Made by a program: the position numbers and the translations under genes. Below, piece by piece: positions 49,662 through 58,391 of a DNA stretch of 64,000 nt. The notes beneath the pieces were generated by a model. That model worked only from the letters and a program-made list of their open reading frames with translations, searched no databases and was not told the origin of the DNA. The DNA lies in assembly GCF_002929225.1 (NCBI RefSeq), contig NZ_PISM01000018.1, positions 372,001 through 436,000 on the forward strand. The letters are read 5' to 3'. This DNA comes from Stutzerimonas kunmingensis. Lineage in GTDB: Bacteria; Pseudomonadota; Gammaproteobacteria; Pseudomonadales; Pseudomonadaceae. The stretch's first letter is position 1; the number at the start of each line of letters is the position of its first letter.

Positions 49662-51800
49662 GTGTCCAGACTTCTGTTTTCCGACCTTCCCGCCGACCAG
49701 ATTGCCCTGCTCGGCCACAGTCACGACCCTCTGCTGGTCGTTCTCTCCTACCTGGTCGCCAGCGCGGCGGCGTTCACCGCACTGGCGCTGGCCAAGCGGG
49801 TCAGCCGCAGCGGCAGCCCGCGCGGCCGCGACTTGTGGCGTTGGGTCGGCGCGTTCGCTCTGGGTGGCGGCATCTGGTCGATGCACTTCATCGGCATGCT
49901 GGCCTTCAGCGCGCCACTGGACATCAGCTACGACCATCGCATCACCCTGCTTTCGCTGCTGATCGCCATGGCCGTGTCTTATGTGGTGATGCGTCTGCTC
50001 GGCCGCGATCGCCTCAGCGTGCCGCAGTACGCGCTGGCCGGCACGGCCGCCGGCATCGGCATCGCCACCATGCACTACACCGGGATGGCGGCGATACGCT
50101 CGCTGGCCACGCTCTACTACGCACCGCTGGCCTTCGCTGCCTCTGTTCTGATCGCCATCGGCGCCTCAATCGCCGCGCTGGTGCTGGGATATCACTTCCG
50201 CGCCAGCCAGAGCCGGCACCAGCACTGGCAGCGCCTGCTCTGCAGCCTGTTGATGGGCGCGGCGATCGTTTCGATGCACTACACCGGCATGCATGCGCTG
50301 ACCATGGCAGTCCCCGCCCACATGCTGGAGCACACCGCCCCGTTCGGCAGTCATGGCGGCCAGCATGCCCTCCTCGCCTCGGCAATCGGTCTGGTCGCCC
50401 TGCTGGTGATTGTCACCGGCATCGCCGCCAGCTGGGCCGAGCAGCGCTTCAGCGAGCAACGCCAGGCACTCGACCAGGCCGAGCACCAGCTCAACGCGAT
50501 GACCCATTACGACCCGCTGACCAACCTGTTCAACGGTCGCGCCTTCACCGAGATAGTCACCCAGGTCCTGGCCGCGCGCGAGGAACGTCAGGCGCTGGCC
50601 GTGCTGGTGGTGGATCTGGACAACTTCAAGCGCATCAACGACAGCCTCGGCCACCGCAGCGGCGACCTGGCATTGCAACAGGCGGCGCATCGAATCCGTG
50701 CGGTACTCGGTCAGCACGACATGCTGGCGCGCTTCTCCGGCGACGAGTTCTGCGTCTTGACCCTCGGCCAGTGGGAGCAGGCCCAAGCGCTGGCCAACCA
50801 CATCCTCGAACAGCTGCGCCCGCCCTTCACCCTCGGCGACACCCAGCTGCGCCTGACCGCCAGCATCGGCATCAGCCAGTACCCCGAAGACGGCCTGAAC
50901 TTCGATGCGCTGTTCCGCCACGCCGGCCTCGCGGTCGGCCAGTGCAAGGCCAGCGGCCGCAACCGCAGCCTGCGCTTCAACCCCGCGCTGGAACTGCGCG
51001 CCCAGGAGGATCTGTCGCTGGAACAGGACCTGCGCCGGGCACTGAACGAAAACCTCCTCAGCGTGAACTATCAGCCCATCGTCGATGGCCGCAGCGGCGA
51101 GCCGGTGAGCCTCGAGGCGCTGGTGCGCTGGCAGCATCCGCAGCAGGGTTTCATCAGCCCCGAGCGCTTCGTCGGACTGGCCGAGCAACACGGTTTCGTC
51201 GCCGAGCTGGACGCCTGGGTCGCGCGCCGCGCCTGTGCCGACCTAGTCGCCTTGCTCGATGAGGGCTACGACCTGCGGGTAGCGGTCAATTGCTCCGCGC
51301 TCAACCTGTCCAATCTGCAGATGCCGGAGGTCGTCGCGCGCATTCTCGAACGTACCGGTCTCGACCCGGCGCGGCTGACCGTGGAAGTCACCGAGAATGC
51401 GCTGATGAACAGCCTTGGCGCGGCGGTGCGCACCCTCGATGCCGTCCGTGAGCTCGGGGTGAAGGTGTCCATCGATGATTTCGGCAGCGGCTATTCCTCG
51501 CTGGCCTACCTGCGCAAGCTGCCGGTGGACACCCTCAAGGTCGACCGCGCCTTCGTTCAGGAAATCGCCGAGCAGGCCAATGACCGCGCCATCACCGCGG
51601 CAATCATCGCCATGGCGCATAAACTCGGTCTCAAGGTGGTGGCCGAAGGCGTCGAGGAGGAGGTACAGCTGGCCTACCTGCGCGAAAACGGCTGCGATTA
51701 CATCCAGGGCTACTACTACAGCCGCCCGCTGCCATTGTCGGCACTGCGCGACTGGCTGGCCGCGCGGCGGCCGCTCACTGCGGGCGCGACAATCGCGTGA
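49662..51800 (+). CDS. MHYT-GGDEF-EAL membrane protein (MucR-like c-di-GMP enzyme)
   Basis: A protein of about 712 residues. The N-terminal MHYT sensor (about 15-250) has seven membrane helices with three MHxxGM motifs (MHFIGM, MHYTGM, MHYTGM), proposed to bind copper and sense a gas. The diguanylate-cyclase domain carries SGDEF at 359-363 instead of GGDEF, and no RxxD inhibitory site upstream (the equivalent residues are GQHD). The EAL domain is complete: E485-A-L, DDFGSGYSS and KVDRAF. Phosphodiesterase activity is thus expected; cyclase activity is possible. GTG 49662 was chosen because the preceding frame lacks a ribosome site, but it is not certain. MucR homologues tune alginate in P. 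aeruginosa. Confidence 0.88.
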   Translation: MSRLLFSDLPADQIALLGHSHDPLLVVLSYLVASAAAFTALALAKRVSRSGSPRGRDLWRWVGAFALGGGIWSMHFIGMLAFSAPLDISYDHRITLLSLLIAMAVSYVVMRLLGRDRLSVPQYALAGTAAGIGIATMHYTGMAAIRSLATLYYAPLAFAASVLIAIGASIAALVLGYHFRASQSRHQHWQRLLCSLLMGAAIVSMHYTGMHALTMAVPAHMLEHTAPFGSHGGQHALLASAIGLVALLVIVTGIAASWAEQRFSEQRQALDQAEHQLNAMTHYDPLTNLFNGRAFTEIVTQVLAAREERQALAVLVVDLDNFKRINDSLGHRSGDLALQQAAHRIRAVLGQHDMLARFSGDEFCVLTLGQWEQAQALANHILEQLRPPFTLGDTQLRLTASIGISQYPEDGLNFDALFRHAGLAVGQCKASGRNRSLRFNPALELRAQEDLSLEQDLRRALNENLLSVNYQPIVDGRSGEPVSLEALVRWQHPQQGFISPERFVGLAEQHGFVAELDAWVARRACADLVALLDEGYDLRVAVNCSALNLSNLQMPEVVARILERTGLDPARLTVEVTENALMNSLGAAVRTLDAVRELGVKVSIDDFGSGYSSLAYLRKLPVDTLKVDRAFVQEIAEQANDRAITAAIIAMAHKLGLKVVAEGVEEEVQLAYLRENGCDYIQGYYYSRPLPLSALRDWLAARRPLTAGATIA

Positions 51801-52230
51801 GCAGGCGATCCAAGGAATTGGCGAAGGCCTGGCGGTCGCGCTCGCTGTAGGCCCCCTGGCCGCCGCCCATCTGGCCCTGATCGCGTAGATCGGTGAACAG
51901 GTTGCGCACCGCCAGCCGCTCGCCCATGTTGCGCTCGTCGAACTCGCGACCGCGCGGGTCGAGCGCCGCGACGCCCTTCTTCACCAGTCGATCGGCCAGC
52001 GGAACGTCGCTGCAGATCACCAGATCACCGGGCTCGGCATGTTCGACCAGATAGTCATCGGCTGCATCCGGCCCGCTCGGCACCACGATCAGCCGCACGC
52101 AGGCGAACGCCGGCTTGACCTGGCTCTGGCCGGCAACCAGCAGCACCTCGAACCGCCGTTTGAGGGCGAACTTGATCACCTGGTCCTTGGCTGCACGCGG
52201 GCAGGCATCGGCATCGATCCACACGCGCAT
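51775..52230 (-). CDS. DUF188 / UPF0178 (YaiI/YqxD) family protein
   Basis: A 151-residue soluble protein of the PIN-like YaiI family with the signature MRVWIDADACPRAAKDQ, VPSGPDAADDYLVEH and DVPLADRLVKKGVAALDPRG. Four Asp/Glu residues in these motifs form a nuclease-like metal site. The function is unproven. The start at 52230 has GAGG in front; ATG 52248 would overlap the LysE stop as ATGA and is the alternative. Its 3' end overlaps that of the convergent GGDEF/EAL gene by 26 bp. Confidence 0.88.
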   Translation of the reverse strand: MRVWIDADACPRAAKDQVIKFALKRRFEVLLVAGQSQVKPAFACVRLIVVPSGPDAADDYLVEHAEPGDLVICSDVPLADRLVKKGVAALDPRGREFDERNMGERLAVRNLFTDLRDQGQMGGGQGAYSERDRQAFANSLDRLLTRLSRPQ

Positions 52231-52244
52231 GGCGGTTGCCTCGC

Positions 52245-52877
52245 TCATGCCACCGCGCGCCTTACCGTCGCCAGCAGCGCCGCCGCGCCGGCGAACATTG
52301 CGGCGAAACTGCGGTTGACCAGGCGCTGCTGACGCGGCGTGCGCAACAGCCGCAGCACTTTCGCCGCCAGCCCGGTGTAGCCGGCCATGACGATCAGGTC
52401 GACCACCACCATGGTCGCGGCCATCTCGCTGTATTGCAGCAGCAACGGCCGCTGCGGGTCGAGAAACTGCGGCAGTACGGCGAGGATGAAAACGATTGCC
52501 TTGGGGTTGCTGGCGTTGACCACAAACCCGCGCAGCATCAGGCTCAGCGGCCTGCCGATGGGTCGCGGGGCGGCGGAATCATCCAGCGCCTCGGGCTGCG
52601 CCTGCCACTGCTTCCAGGCCAGCCAGAGCAGATATCCGACGCCGAACCACTTGATCAGGCTGAATGCCAGTTCCGACGTGGCCAGCACCGCACCGACGCC
52701 CGCCGCGACCACGGCGATCTGCAGCACCAACGCCAGCTGCAGGCCGATGGCATTCCAGTAGCCGCGCCAGAAGCCGTACTGCAGCCCGCAGGACATCGAC
52801 GCGATGGCGCCGGCACCCGGGGACAGGCTGATCACCCAACAGGCAACGAAGAACGCGAGCCAGGATTCCAGGGACAT
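52245..52877 (-). CDS. LysE/RhtB-family amino-acid exporter
   Basis: A 210-residue inner-membrane protein with five to six predicted helices and the LysE motif SPGAGAIASMSCGLQYGFWRG near residue 25 (given by span). RGFVVNASNPKAIVF (about 120) is the second conserved stretch. The family exports amino acids such as threonine, homoserine or leucine; the substrate is unknown. ATG 52877 has a perfect GGAGG. It is followed without gap by the DUF188 gene. Confidence 0.9.
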   Translation of the reverse strand: MSLESWLAFFVACWVISLSPGAGAIASMSCGLQYGFWRGYWNAIGLQLALVLQIAVVAAGVGAVLATSELAFSLIKWFGVGYLLWLAWKQWQAQPEALDDSAAPRPIGRPLSLMLRGFVVNASNPKAIVFILAVLPQFLDPQRPLLLQYSEMAATMVVVDLIVMAGYTGLAAKVLRLLRTPRQQRLVNRSFAAMFAGAAALLATVRRAVA

Positions 52878-52898
52878 GCTGATTACCTCCATTCAACG

Positions 52899-52922
52899 AG
52901 CGCCGGCCGCCCGGCCGGCGCT
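52899..52922 (-). terminator. Strong GC hairpin between TerC and LysE genes
   Basis: AGCGCCGGCCG and CGGCCGGCGCT form an 11-bp stem in the 50-bp gap. There is no T tract, so it may attenuate rather than terminate. Confidence 0.5.
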
Positions 52923-52927
52923 TTGGT

Positions 52928-53689
52928 TCAGTCTGGCGAGCCCTTGCCCAGCGTTACCGGCTCCTTGAGCTTGCGCTTCATCGCCTTGCGCATGCGAATG
53001 TTCAGTGCCTCGACGCCCAGCGAGAAAGCCATGGCGAAGTAGACGTAACCCTTCGGTACATGCACATCGAAGGCTTCTGCGATGAGCAGCGTGCCGACGA
53101 CGATGAGGAACGACAGCGCCAGAATCTTCAGCGTCGGATGCTTGTCGATGAACTCGCTGATGGTACCGGCAGCCAGCATCATCACCAGCACCGCGATGAC
53201 GATCGCCGCGACCATCACCGGGACGTTCTGCACCAGACCGACCGCCGTGATCACCGAGTCCAGCGAGAAGATGATGTCGATCACCGCGATCTGCAGGATG
53301 ATCCCGATAAACCCGGCCTTTACCACGGCGCCGCCCGCAGCCTGCTCCTCTTCCTCGCCTTCGACGCTGTGCCAGATCTCCATGGTGCTCTTGAACAGGA
53401 GGAACAGGCCTCCAAAGAACAGGATCAGATCGCGCCCGGAAACGCCCTCGCCCAGCACCGTGAACAAGTCATTGGTCAGGCGCATCACCCAGGCGATGGA
53501 TAGCAGCAGCAGGATCCGCGTGCCCATGGCCAGCGCCAGGCCAAAGAAGCGCGCCTTCGGCTGCTGCTCCTTGGGCAGGCGGCTGACAAGAATCGAAATG
53601 AAGATGATGTTGTCGATGCCGAGGACGATTTCCAGGGCGGTCAGGGTCAGAAAGGCGACCCATATCTCAGGGTTGCTGAGCCATTCCAT
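52928..53689 (-). CDS. TerC-family membrane protein
   Basis: A 253-residue protein with seven to eight predicted helices. The TerC signature LEIVLGIDNIIFISILVSRLP (Asp in helix 1, cited as a motif start) recurs in DIIFSLDSVITAVG, the two Asp-containing repeats that probably bind metal. An acidic loop EGEEEEQ lies between. Relatives (Alx, MeeY) export manganese during protein export; tellurite resistance is a historical label. The end KRKLKEPV is basic. It starts 8 bp after the MscS-like gene stop. Confidence 0.9.
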   Translation of the reverse strand: MEWLSNPEIWVAFLTLTALEIVLGIDNIIFISILVSRLPKEQQPKARFFGLALAMGTRILLLLSIAWVMRLTNDLFTVLGEGVSGRDLILFFGGLFLLFKSTMEIWHSVEGEEEEQAAGGAVVKAGFIGIILQIAVIDIIFSLDSVITAVGLVQNVPVMVAAIVIAVLVMMLAAGTISEFIDKHPTLKILALSFLIVVGTLLIAEAFDVHVPKGYVYFAMAFSLGVEALNIRMRKAMKRKLKEPVTLGKGSPD

Positions 53690-53697
53690 GAGGGTTA

Positions 53698-54279
53698 TTA
53701 CTCGCTGGGGTTACGGTTGTAGAGCTGCACTTCGCTGCCACGCCAACGGCGTACGGCTTTCTGGAAGAACAGACTGTTGGGTACCTGCACGATAGCGCCG
53801 GTGCCGGCTTCGGCCACCTCTTCGAGGGTGGTGTAGACCAGATTGATGTCGATGACCCGACCCTTGACGATCGGCTTGTCGAACGCCTCGACAATTTCCA
53901 CCACATCGCCCAGCCGGAACGGGCCGACAGTGAGGATGAGCACCGCACAGAGCAGGTTGGACAGCACGCTCCAGATCGCGAAGAAGGCGATGGCCGCCAC
54001 TGCGACGAAACCGGAGATGGCTGTCCACAGCACGGTGGCAGAGACGCCGAAGCGCTCCAGCACCATGATCAGCGCGCCGCCGATGATGAACCAGCGGATG
54101 CCGCCGCGCACCGGGATCAGCAACTCCGGTGGCAGCGGATAACGCGACGACAAACGGGTCAGTCCGCGGGCTACCAGACGTTGCAGCACATAGGCCACCA
54201 GCAGTATCAACAGCACCTGCAGGCCGAGCATCCACTGCAGGCGCCATTCTTCGACCAATGTCAGCCAGGGTTCGCTCAT
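53698..54279 (-). CDS. Small MscS-family mechanosensitive channel
   Basis: A 193-residue protein: two to three helices (about 15-35, 60-80 and the pore-like helix near 95-118), then the MscS beta domain with GPFRLGDVVEI (about 120) and GRVIDINLVYTTLEE. E. coli MscS is 286 residues, so the C-terminal vestibule domain is missing here; small forms of this kind are common. It should open under hypo-osmotic tension. It overlaps the upstream ABC-F gene by four bases (ATGA-type overlap at 54276-54279), so the two are coupled. Confidence 0.88.
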   Translation of the reverse strand: MSEPWLTLVEEWRLQWMLGLQVLLILLVAYVLQRLVARGLTRLSSRYPLPPELLIPVRGGIRWFIIGGALIMVLERFGVSATVLWTAISGFVAVAAIAFFAIWSVLSNLLCAVLILTVGPFRLGDVVEIVEAFDKPIVKGRVIDINLVYTTLEEVAEAGTGAIVQVPNSLFFQKAVRRWRGSEVQLYNRNPSE

Positions 54280-56186
54280 GTACTGGCCTCCAGTTGCGCC
54301 TGCAGGCTCTCCAGTATTTCCAGCGCCTCCAGCCAGGCTTCCTCCAGCTCGCCTTCACGAACCTTCAGCTCGGCCTGTTTGGCCAGCAGCTGGCGCAGCT
54401 CGTCCTTGCGTGCTACCTCGTAAAGCGCGCTGTCACCCAGGCTCGTTTCCAGCTCGGCCAGCTTTTCGTGCACCGTCGCCAGGTCCTTCTCCAGCTTGTC
54501 CGCCTGGCGCTTGTGCGGCGCCAATTGCTGGCGCAGGGCGGCGGCGGCCTGACGCTGGGCGCGCTTGTCGGTCTTGTCCGCCGCAGGCTCGCCGCCTGCC
54601 ACAGGCTGCTGACGCGCCCGGTAGTCCACCAGCCAGCGCGCATAGTCTTCGAGATCGCCGTCGAAGCTCGGCACCTGGCCGTCGGCGACCAACAGGAACT
54701 CGTCGGTGGTGCTCTTGAGCAGATGACGGTCGTGGGATACGACCAGCACCGCACCTTCGAAATCCTGCAGGGCCAGGGTCAGCGCCAGGCGCATTTCCAG
54801 GTCGAGGTGGTTGGTCGGTTCGTCGAGCAGCAACAGGTTGGGCTTGCCCCAGGCGATCAGCGCTAGCGCCAGGCGCGCTTTCTCGCCGCCGGAAAAATTC
54901 AGCACCGGCTCGTCGCAGCGCGCTCCGCGGAAATCGAAGCCGCCGAGAAAATCACGCAGCGTCTGCTCGCGCTCGGCCGGAGCGATGCGCTGCAGGTGCA
55001 GCAAGGGGCTGGCCTTGGGATCGAGCGAATCCAGCTGATGCTGGGCGAAATAGCCGACCGCCAGGTTCTCGCCGCGCTGCAGACGGCCGGACAGCGGGGC
55101 CAGTTCTGCGGAGAGTGTCTTGATCAGCGTTGACTTGCCGGCACCATTCGGCCCCAGCAAACCAATACGCGCGCCGGGCACCAGCTGCAGCTTGACCTTG
55201 TCCAGCACCACCTTTTCGCCGTAGCCGAGGCGCCCTTCGGCGAGGTCCAGCAAGGGGCTGGACACCTTGTCCGCCTCGCGGAAGCGGAAGTCGAACGGCG
55301 AATCCACGTGCGCCGGCGCCAGTTCTTCGAGGCGCTCCAGCGCCTTGATCCGGCTCTGGGCCTGGCGTGCCTTGGTCGCCTGGGCCTTGAAGCGGCGGAT
55401 ATAGCTTTCCATGTGGGCGCGCTGCGCCTGCTGCTTCTCGAAGGCTTGCTGCTGCTGCGCCAGACGCTCGGCGCGAGTTCTTTCGAAGGCCGAGTAGCCG
55501 CCGCGATAGAGCGTCAGTTTGCGCTGTTCCAGATGGATGACGTGATCGACCACCGAGTCGAGGAAATCGCGGTCGTGGGAAATCAGCAGCAAGGTGCCGG
55601 GGTAGCCCTTGAGCCAGTCCTCGAGCCAGAGGATCGCATCGAGATCGAGGTGGTTGGTCGGTTCGTCCAGCAGCAGCAGGTCGGACGGGCACATCAGTGC
55701 CTGGGCGAGGTTGAGACGCATGCGCCAGCCACCGGAAAAGCTGCTGACCGGCAGCGTCATCTGCTCGTTGGCAAAGCCCAGCCCGGCGAGCAGCTTGCGC
55801 GCGCGGGCGTCGGCGCTGTAGCCGTCGACGTTGTCCAGCTCGGTGTGCAGACGCGCCAGCGCGTTGCCATCGTGCGCCTGCTCGGCGGCGGCAAGTTCGC
55901 GCTGAATGCGCCGTAGCTCGACGTCGCCATCGAGCACATAGTCCACGGCCAGGCGGTCGAGGGTATCGATCTCCTGGCGCATGTGCGCGATGCGCCAGTC
56001 CGGCGGCAACTGGCAATCGCCGCCGTCGGGCACCAGCTCGCCACGCAGCAGCGCGAAGAGGGTGGATTTGCCAGCGCCATTGGCGCCGATCAGGCCGGCC
56101 TTCTGGCCGGGGTGCAGGGTCAGCTCGGCGCCTTCCAGCAAACGCTGAGGGCCACGCTGTAGAGTGAGGTTCTGGAGTCGGATCAT
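54276..56186 (-). CDS. ABC-F family ATPase (YheS type)
   Basis: A 636-residue soluble protein with two ABC domains and no membrane helix. Walker A is GANGAGKST (about 35-43) in the first and GPNGAGKST in the second. Signatures are SFSGGWRMRLNL and NFSGGEKARLAL, each followed by LLLDEPTNHLDL. The interdomain linker is rich in Arg and Gln. The C-terminal tail is a coiled coil (KRQADKLEKDLATVHEKL) as in YheS. Such proteins act on the ribosome E site. ATG 56186 was chosen as the start MIRLQNLTL; the much longer open frame is antisense shadow. It leads the MscS-TerC pair. Confidence 0.94.
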   Translation of the reverse strand: MIRLQNLTLQRGPQRLLEGAELTLHPGQKAGLIGANGAGKSTLFALLRGELVPDGGDCQLPPDWRIAHMRQEIDTLDRLAVDYVLDGDVELRRIQRELAAAEQAHDGNALARLHTELDNVDGYSADARARKLLAGLGFANEQMTLPVSSFSGGWRMRLNLAQALMCPSDLLLLDEPTNHLDLDAILWLEDWLKGYPGTLLLISHDRDFLDSVVDHVIHLEQRKLTLYRGGYSAFERTRAERLAQQQQAFEKQQAQRAHMESYIRRFKAQATKARQAQSRIKALERLEELAPAHVDSPFDFRFREADKVSSPLLDLAEGRLGYGEKVVLDKVKLQLVPGARIGLLGPNGAGKSTLIKTLSAELAPLSGRLQRGENLAVGYFAQHQLDSLDPKASPLLHLQRIAPAEREQTLRDFLGGFDFRGARCDEPVLNFSGGEKARLALALIAWGKPNLLLLDEPTNHLDLEMRLALTLALQDFEGAVLVVSHDRHLLKSTTDEFLLVADGQVPSFDGDLEDYARWLVDYRARQQPVAGGEPAADKTDKRAQRQAAAALRQQLAPHKRQADKLEKDLATVHEKLAELETSLGDSALYEVARKDELRQLLAKQAELKVREGELEEAWLEALEILESLQAQLEAST

Positions 56187-56255
56187 AATGCCGGCGAGTT
56201 TATCAGTTCGCCTGGAAAGCCAGCCGGGCCACCCGCAAAAAAAGGCGTACCACTT

Positions 56256-56732
56256 ATGCCCAACCTGGATCTCTGGACGTTTGCCCTCAACTGCTACGCA
56301 CGAGAGGGGGTCGAGACTGCCTGCCTGGAACTGCAAAGTCAGGGGGCGGACGTCTGTGTGCTGATCTGCGCGGCCTGGCTGGAAGCACGCGGGGTGGCCT
56401 GCAATCAGGAGCGGATGTGTGCGCTGGAAGAAGTCGCTGCACCCTGGCGACACATAGTGGTGGAGCCGCTGCGCGAACTGCGTCAGGCATGGCGCTCGCC
56501 GGCTGAACAGGACGAAGCGCTGCGAGAACTGCGCAAAACACTCAAGACACTGGAACTGCAAGCCGAGCGCAGCCTGCTGGAACGGCTACAGACGGCAAGC
56601 CGCGAATGGGACGAAAGCGCTGACGCCAACCAGTGGTTGAGCGCTCTTGCGCCGAAAGGTAGTTGCCGCGTTGCGCTGGAAACCCTGCGCAACGCGGCCT
56701 ATCAGACTCAGCTGGAGCTGGCCGGTGTCTGA
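56256..56732 (+). CDS. TIGR02444 family protein
   Basis: A 158-residue soluble protein, largely helical, beginning LDLWTFALNCYAREGVETACL, the signature of the TIGR02444/DUF2390 family of gammaproteobacteria, function unknown. Cysteines occur near the start (NCY, ACLE, VCVLIC) without a clear metal pattern. It is divergent from the ABC-F gene, and its last 25 bases overlap the 3' end of algP on the other strand. Confidence 0.85.
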   Translation: MPNLDLWTFALNCYAREGVETACLELQSQGADVCVLICAAWLEARGVACNQERMCALEEVAAPWRHIVVEPLRELRQAWRSPAEQDEALRELRKTLKTLELQAERSLLERLQTASREWDESADANQWLSALAPKGSCRVALETLRNAAYQTQLELAGV

Positions 56733-57562
56733 GTCGCGGTGCGCTTGGCTGCAGGTTTGCGAGTGGCAGGCTTTTTTGCCACGGCCTTGGCGGCGGGCTT
56801 CGCAGTCGCAGGCTTGGCCGCTGAGTCAGCCGCGGCGGGCGCTGCACTGTCAGCTGATTGCGCGGCCGCAGCGGGTTTGGCCACAGTAGCCGAGCGGGCG
56901 CGAGTCGGTGCCTTGGCCGTTGCAGGACGTGAGGCTGCAGGCTTGGCCGCGGCACCGCCAGCTGATGTCTTCGCTGCTGTCTTGGTCGGTGCTTTCGTTG
57001 GAGCCTTGGCTGGCGTTTTAGCCGCCGGCGCTGTCGCTGCCTTGGTGGTCGGAGCCTTGGCGGATGCTGCTGGCGATTTGGCTGCAGTCGGGGCGGCCTT
57101 GCTGGCCGGCTTGCGCGCTGCCGGACGGGAGGTTGCGGCGGGCTTGACGGCCGTCGCCTGCTGCTGGGCGCGCAAGGCCTTGTCAGCGTCATCTGCGACC
57201 TTGCGGATGACCTGAGCCAGCTTCAGGCTCTGCTCGGCATCGCGCTTGAGGTCGGCCAGGTAGGTCAGGGTTTCGCTCTGCCGGCTCTGCAGCAATGCAA
57301 GGGATTCTTCCAGCTCGCCGAGCCGGGAGCGCGCTTTGGTCTGCGCCTTGGTCTTGCCCGTGCTGCCGGCCTCGTCGAGCTTGGCGCGCGCCTTGGTCAA
57401 TTTGTCTTGCGCCTTGCCACGCTGCTTTTGCAGCTTGGCGAGCGCACTTTCGGCATCCTTGATCGCCTGGCTGCAGGCTTTGTCCAGATGCTCGATGAGA
57501 CTGTGGGAAAGTTGCTGCAACAGATGCAGCGGAGTGGTGACCGACTTCTTCTTCGCGGGCAT
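56708..57562 (-). CDS. algP: AlgP, histone-H1-like transcriptional regulator of alginate
   Basis: A 284-residue basic protein. Residues 1-125 are a charged coiled coil (KLQKQRGKAQDKLTKARAKLDE). From about 135 to the end it is made of Lys/Ala/Pro/Thr repeats such as KTPAKAPTKAPTKTAAKT, resembling eukaryotic histone H1 tails. P. aeruginosa AlgP (AlgR3) has this architecture and influences algD. The repeats differ in exact sequence, so the DNA is repetitive but not a perfect tandem. The ATG at 57562 gives MPAKKKSVTT. It is 102 bp downstream of algQ. Confidence 0.9.
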   Translation of the reverse strand: MPAKKKSVTTPLHLLQQLSHSLIEHLDKACSQAIKDAESALAKLQKQRGKAQDKLTKARAKLDEAGSTGKTKAQTKARSRLGELEESLALLQSRQSETLTYLADLKRDAEQSLKLAQVIRKVADDADKALRAQQQATAVKPAATSRPAARKPASKAAPTAAKSPAASAKAPTTKAATAPAAKTPAKAPTKAPTKTAAKTSAGGAAAKPAASRPATAKAPTRARSATVAKPAAAAQSADSAAPAAADSAAKPATAKPAAKAVAKKPATRKPAAKRTATQTPASSS

Positions 57563-57664
57563 GAAAGTGCCTCCTGGCGGGAACGATGCCCCCATACTAG
57601 ACGGCCCGCCAGGTGGCCGCCAGGGGACGCGAAGCGCCACACCCGCCGAAGCGGATGGAAGATC

Positions 57665-58132
57665 TCAGGCCGGAGCAGCCGCCTGCTTATGCGCGGTATG
57701 CAGCACCTCGATCAGGCAGTCTTCCAGCTCGAACCGCTCATGCAACAGCTGACCGAGTTTCTTGAGCTCATCGGCCAAGCCCGGGCTACCCAGGCAATCG
57801 CCCTTCTCGCAACGATCGTTGAAGCCCAGCGAGACCTGGGTGATGGTTTCGATACGCGGATAGATCTGCTTGGCCAGTTCGATGGCGCGAGCATCACCGA
57901 AGGCTTCGGCCTCGGCGAGCAGTTGTTCATAGATTTCGAAGTGGCCGGCAGAGACGTAGTCGACCAGATATTCGCAAAACCGCTGCAGGGCCTGGCGAGC
58001 GGCGGCATCGTCACGCTCGGTATGCAGCCCGTCGTACGCATTGATAAGCGCGTGGCGCTCGTTCAACCAACGGTCGATCAGCAGATGTACGCCACCCCAG
58101 CGTTCCTGGGCATTCCGACAGCTCTCGAGCAT
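57665..58132 (-). CDS. algQ: AlgQ / Rsd, sigma-70-binding regulator
   Basis: A 155-residue all-helical protein. The family start [23 protein letters not shown] and the core [16 protein letters not shown] (about 77) match AlgQ (also called AlgR2), orthologue of E. coli Rsd. Rsd binds region 4 of sigma-70 and frees core polymerase for alternative sigma factors. It acts in alginate and other gene control in P. aeruginosa. RpoD, its target, is encoded at the start of this window. It precedes algP. Confidence 0.94.
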   Translation of the reverse strand: MLESCRNAQERWGGVHLLIDRWLNERHALINAYDGLHTERDDAAARQALQRFCEYLVDYVSAGHFEIYEQLLAEAEAFGDARAIELAKQIYPRIETITQVSLGFNDRCEKGDCLGSPGLADELKKLGQLLHERFELEDCLIEVLHTAHKQAAAPA

Positions 58133-58391
58133 GATGACCTCACTTCCCTAATCGATGTTGCTTTACGCCATTCCGAGACGTTTTTGTCTTTCGGTATCGG
58201 CCTTTGGGTGAGTGACGGTGACGAGTGGCAAGAATCCGTCACCGCACGAGCAGACTATGCCGCGCTGCTCGAAGCATCAAGCAAAATGCCGACGAATCTT
58301 GCGAGCGCAGCGGCACCGGGTGGATGCCGCACGTCGAGAAGAAGACCGCACAAGCGTGACGGGAGTTCGCCGGGGGAAGGTAAAGATCGGT
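58133..58391. other. Intergenic region upstream of algQ
   Basis: A 259-bp spacer between dsbB and algQ, both leftward. It should contain the algQ promoter. I cannot assign -35/-10 elements or a terminator with confidence. Confidence 0.45.
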
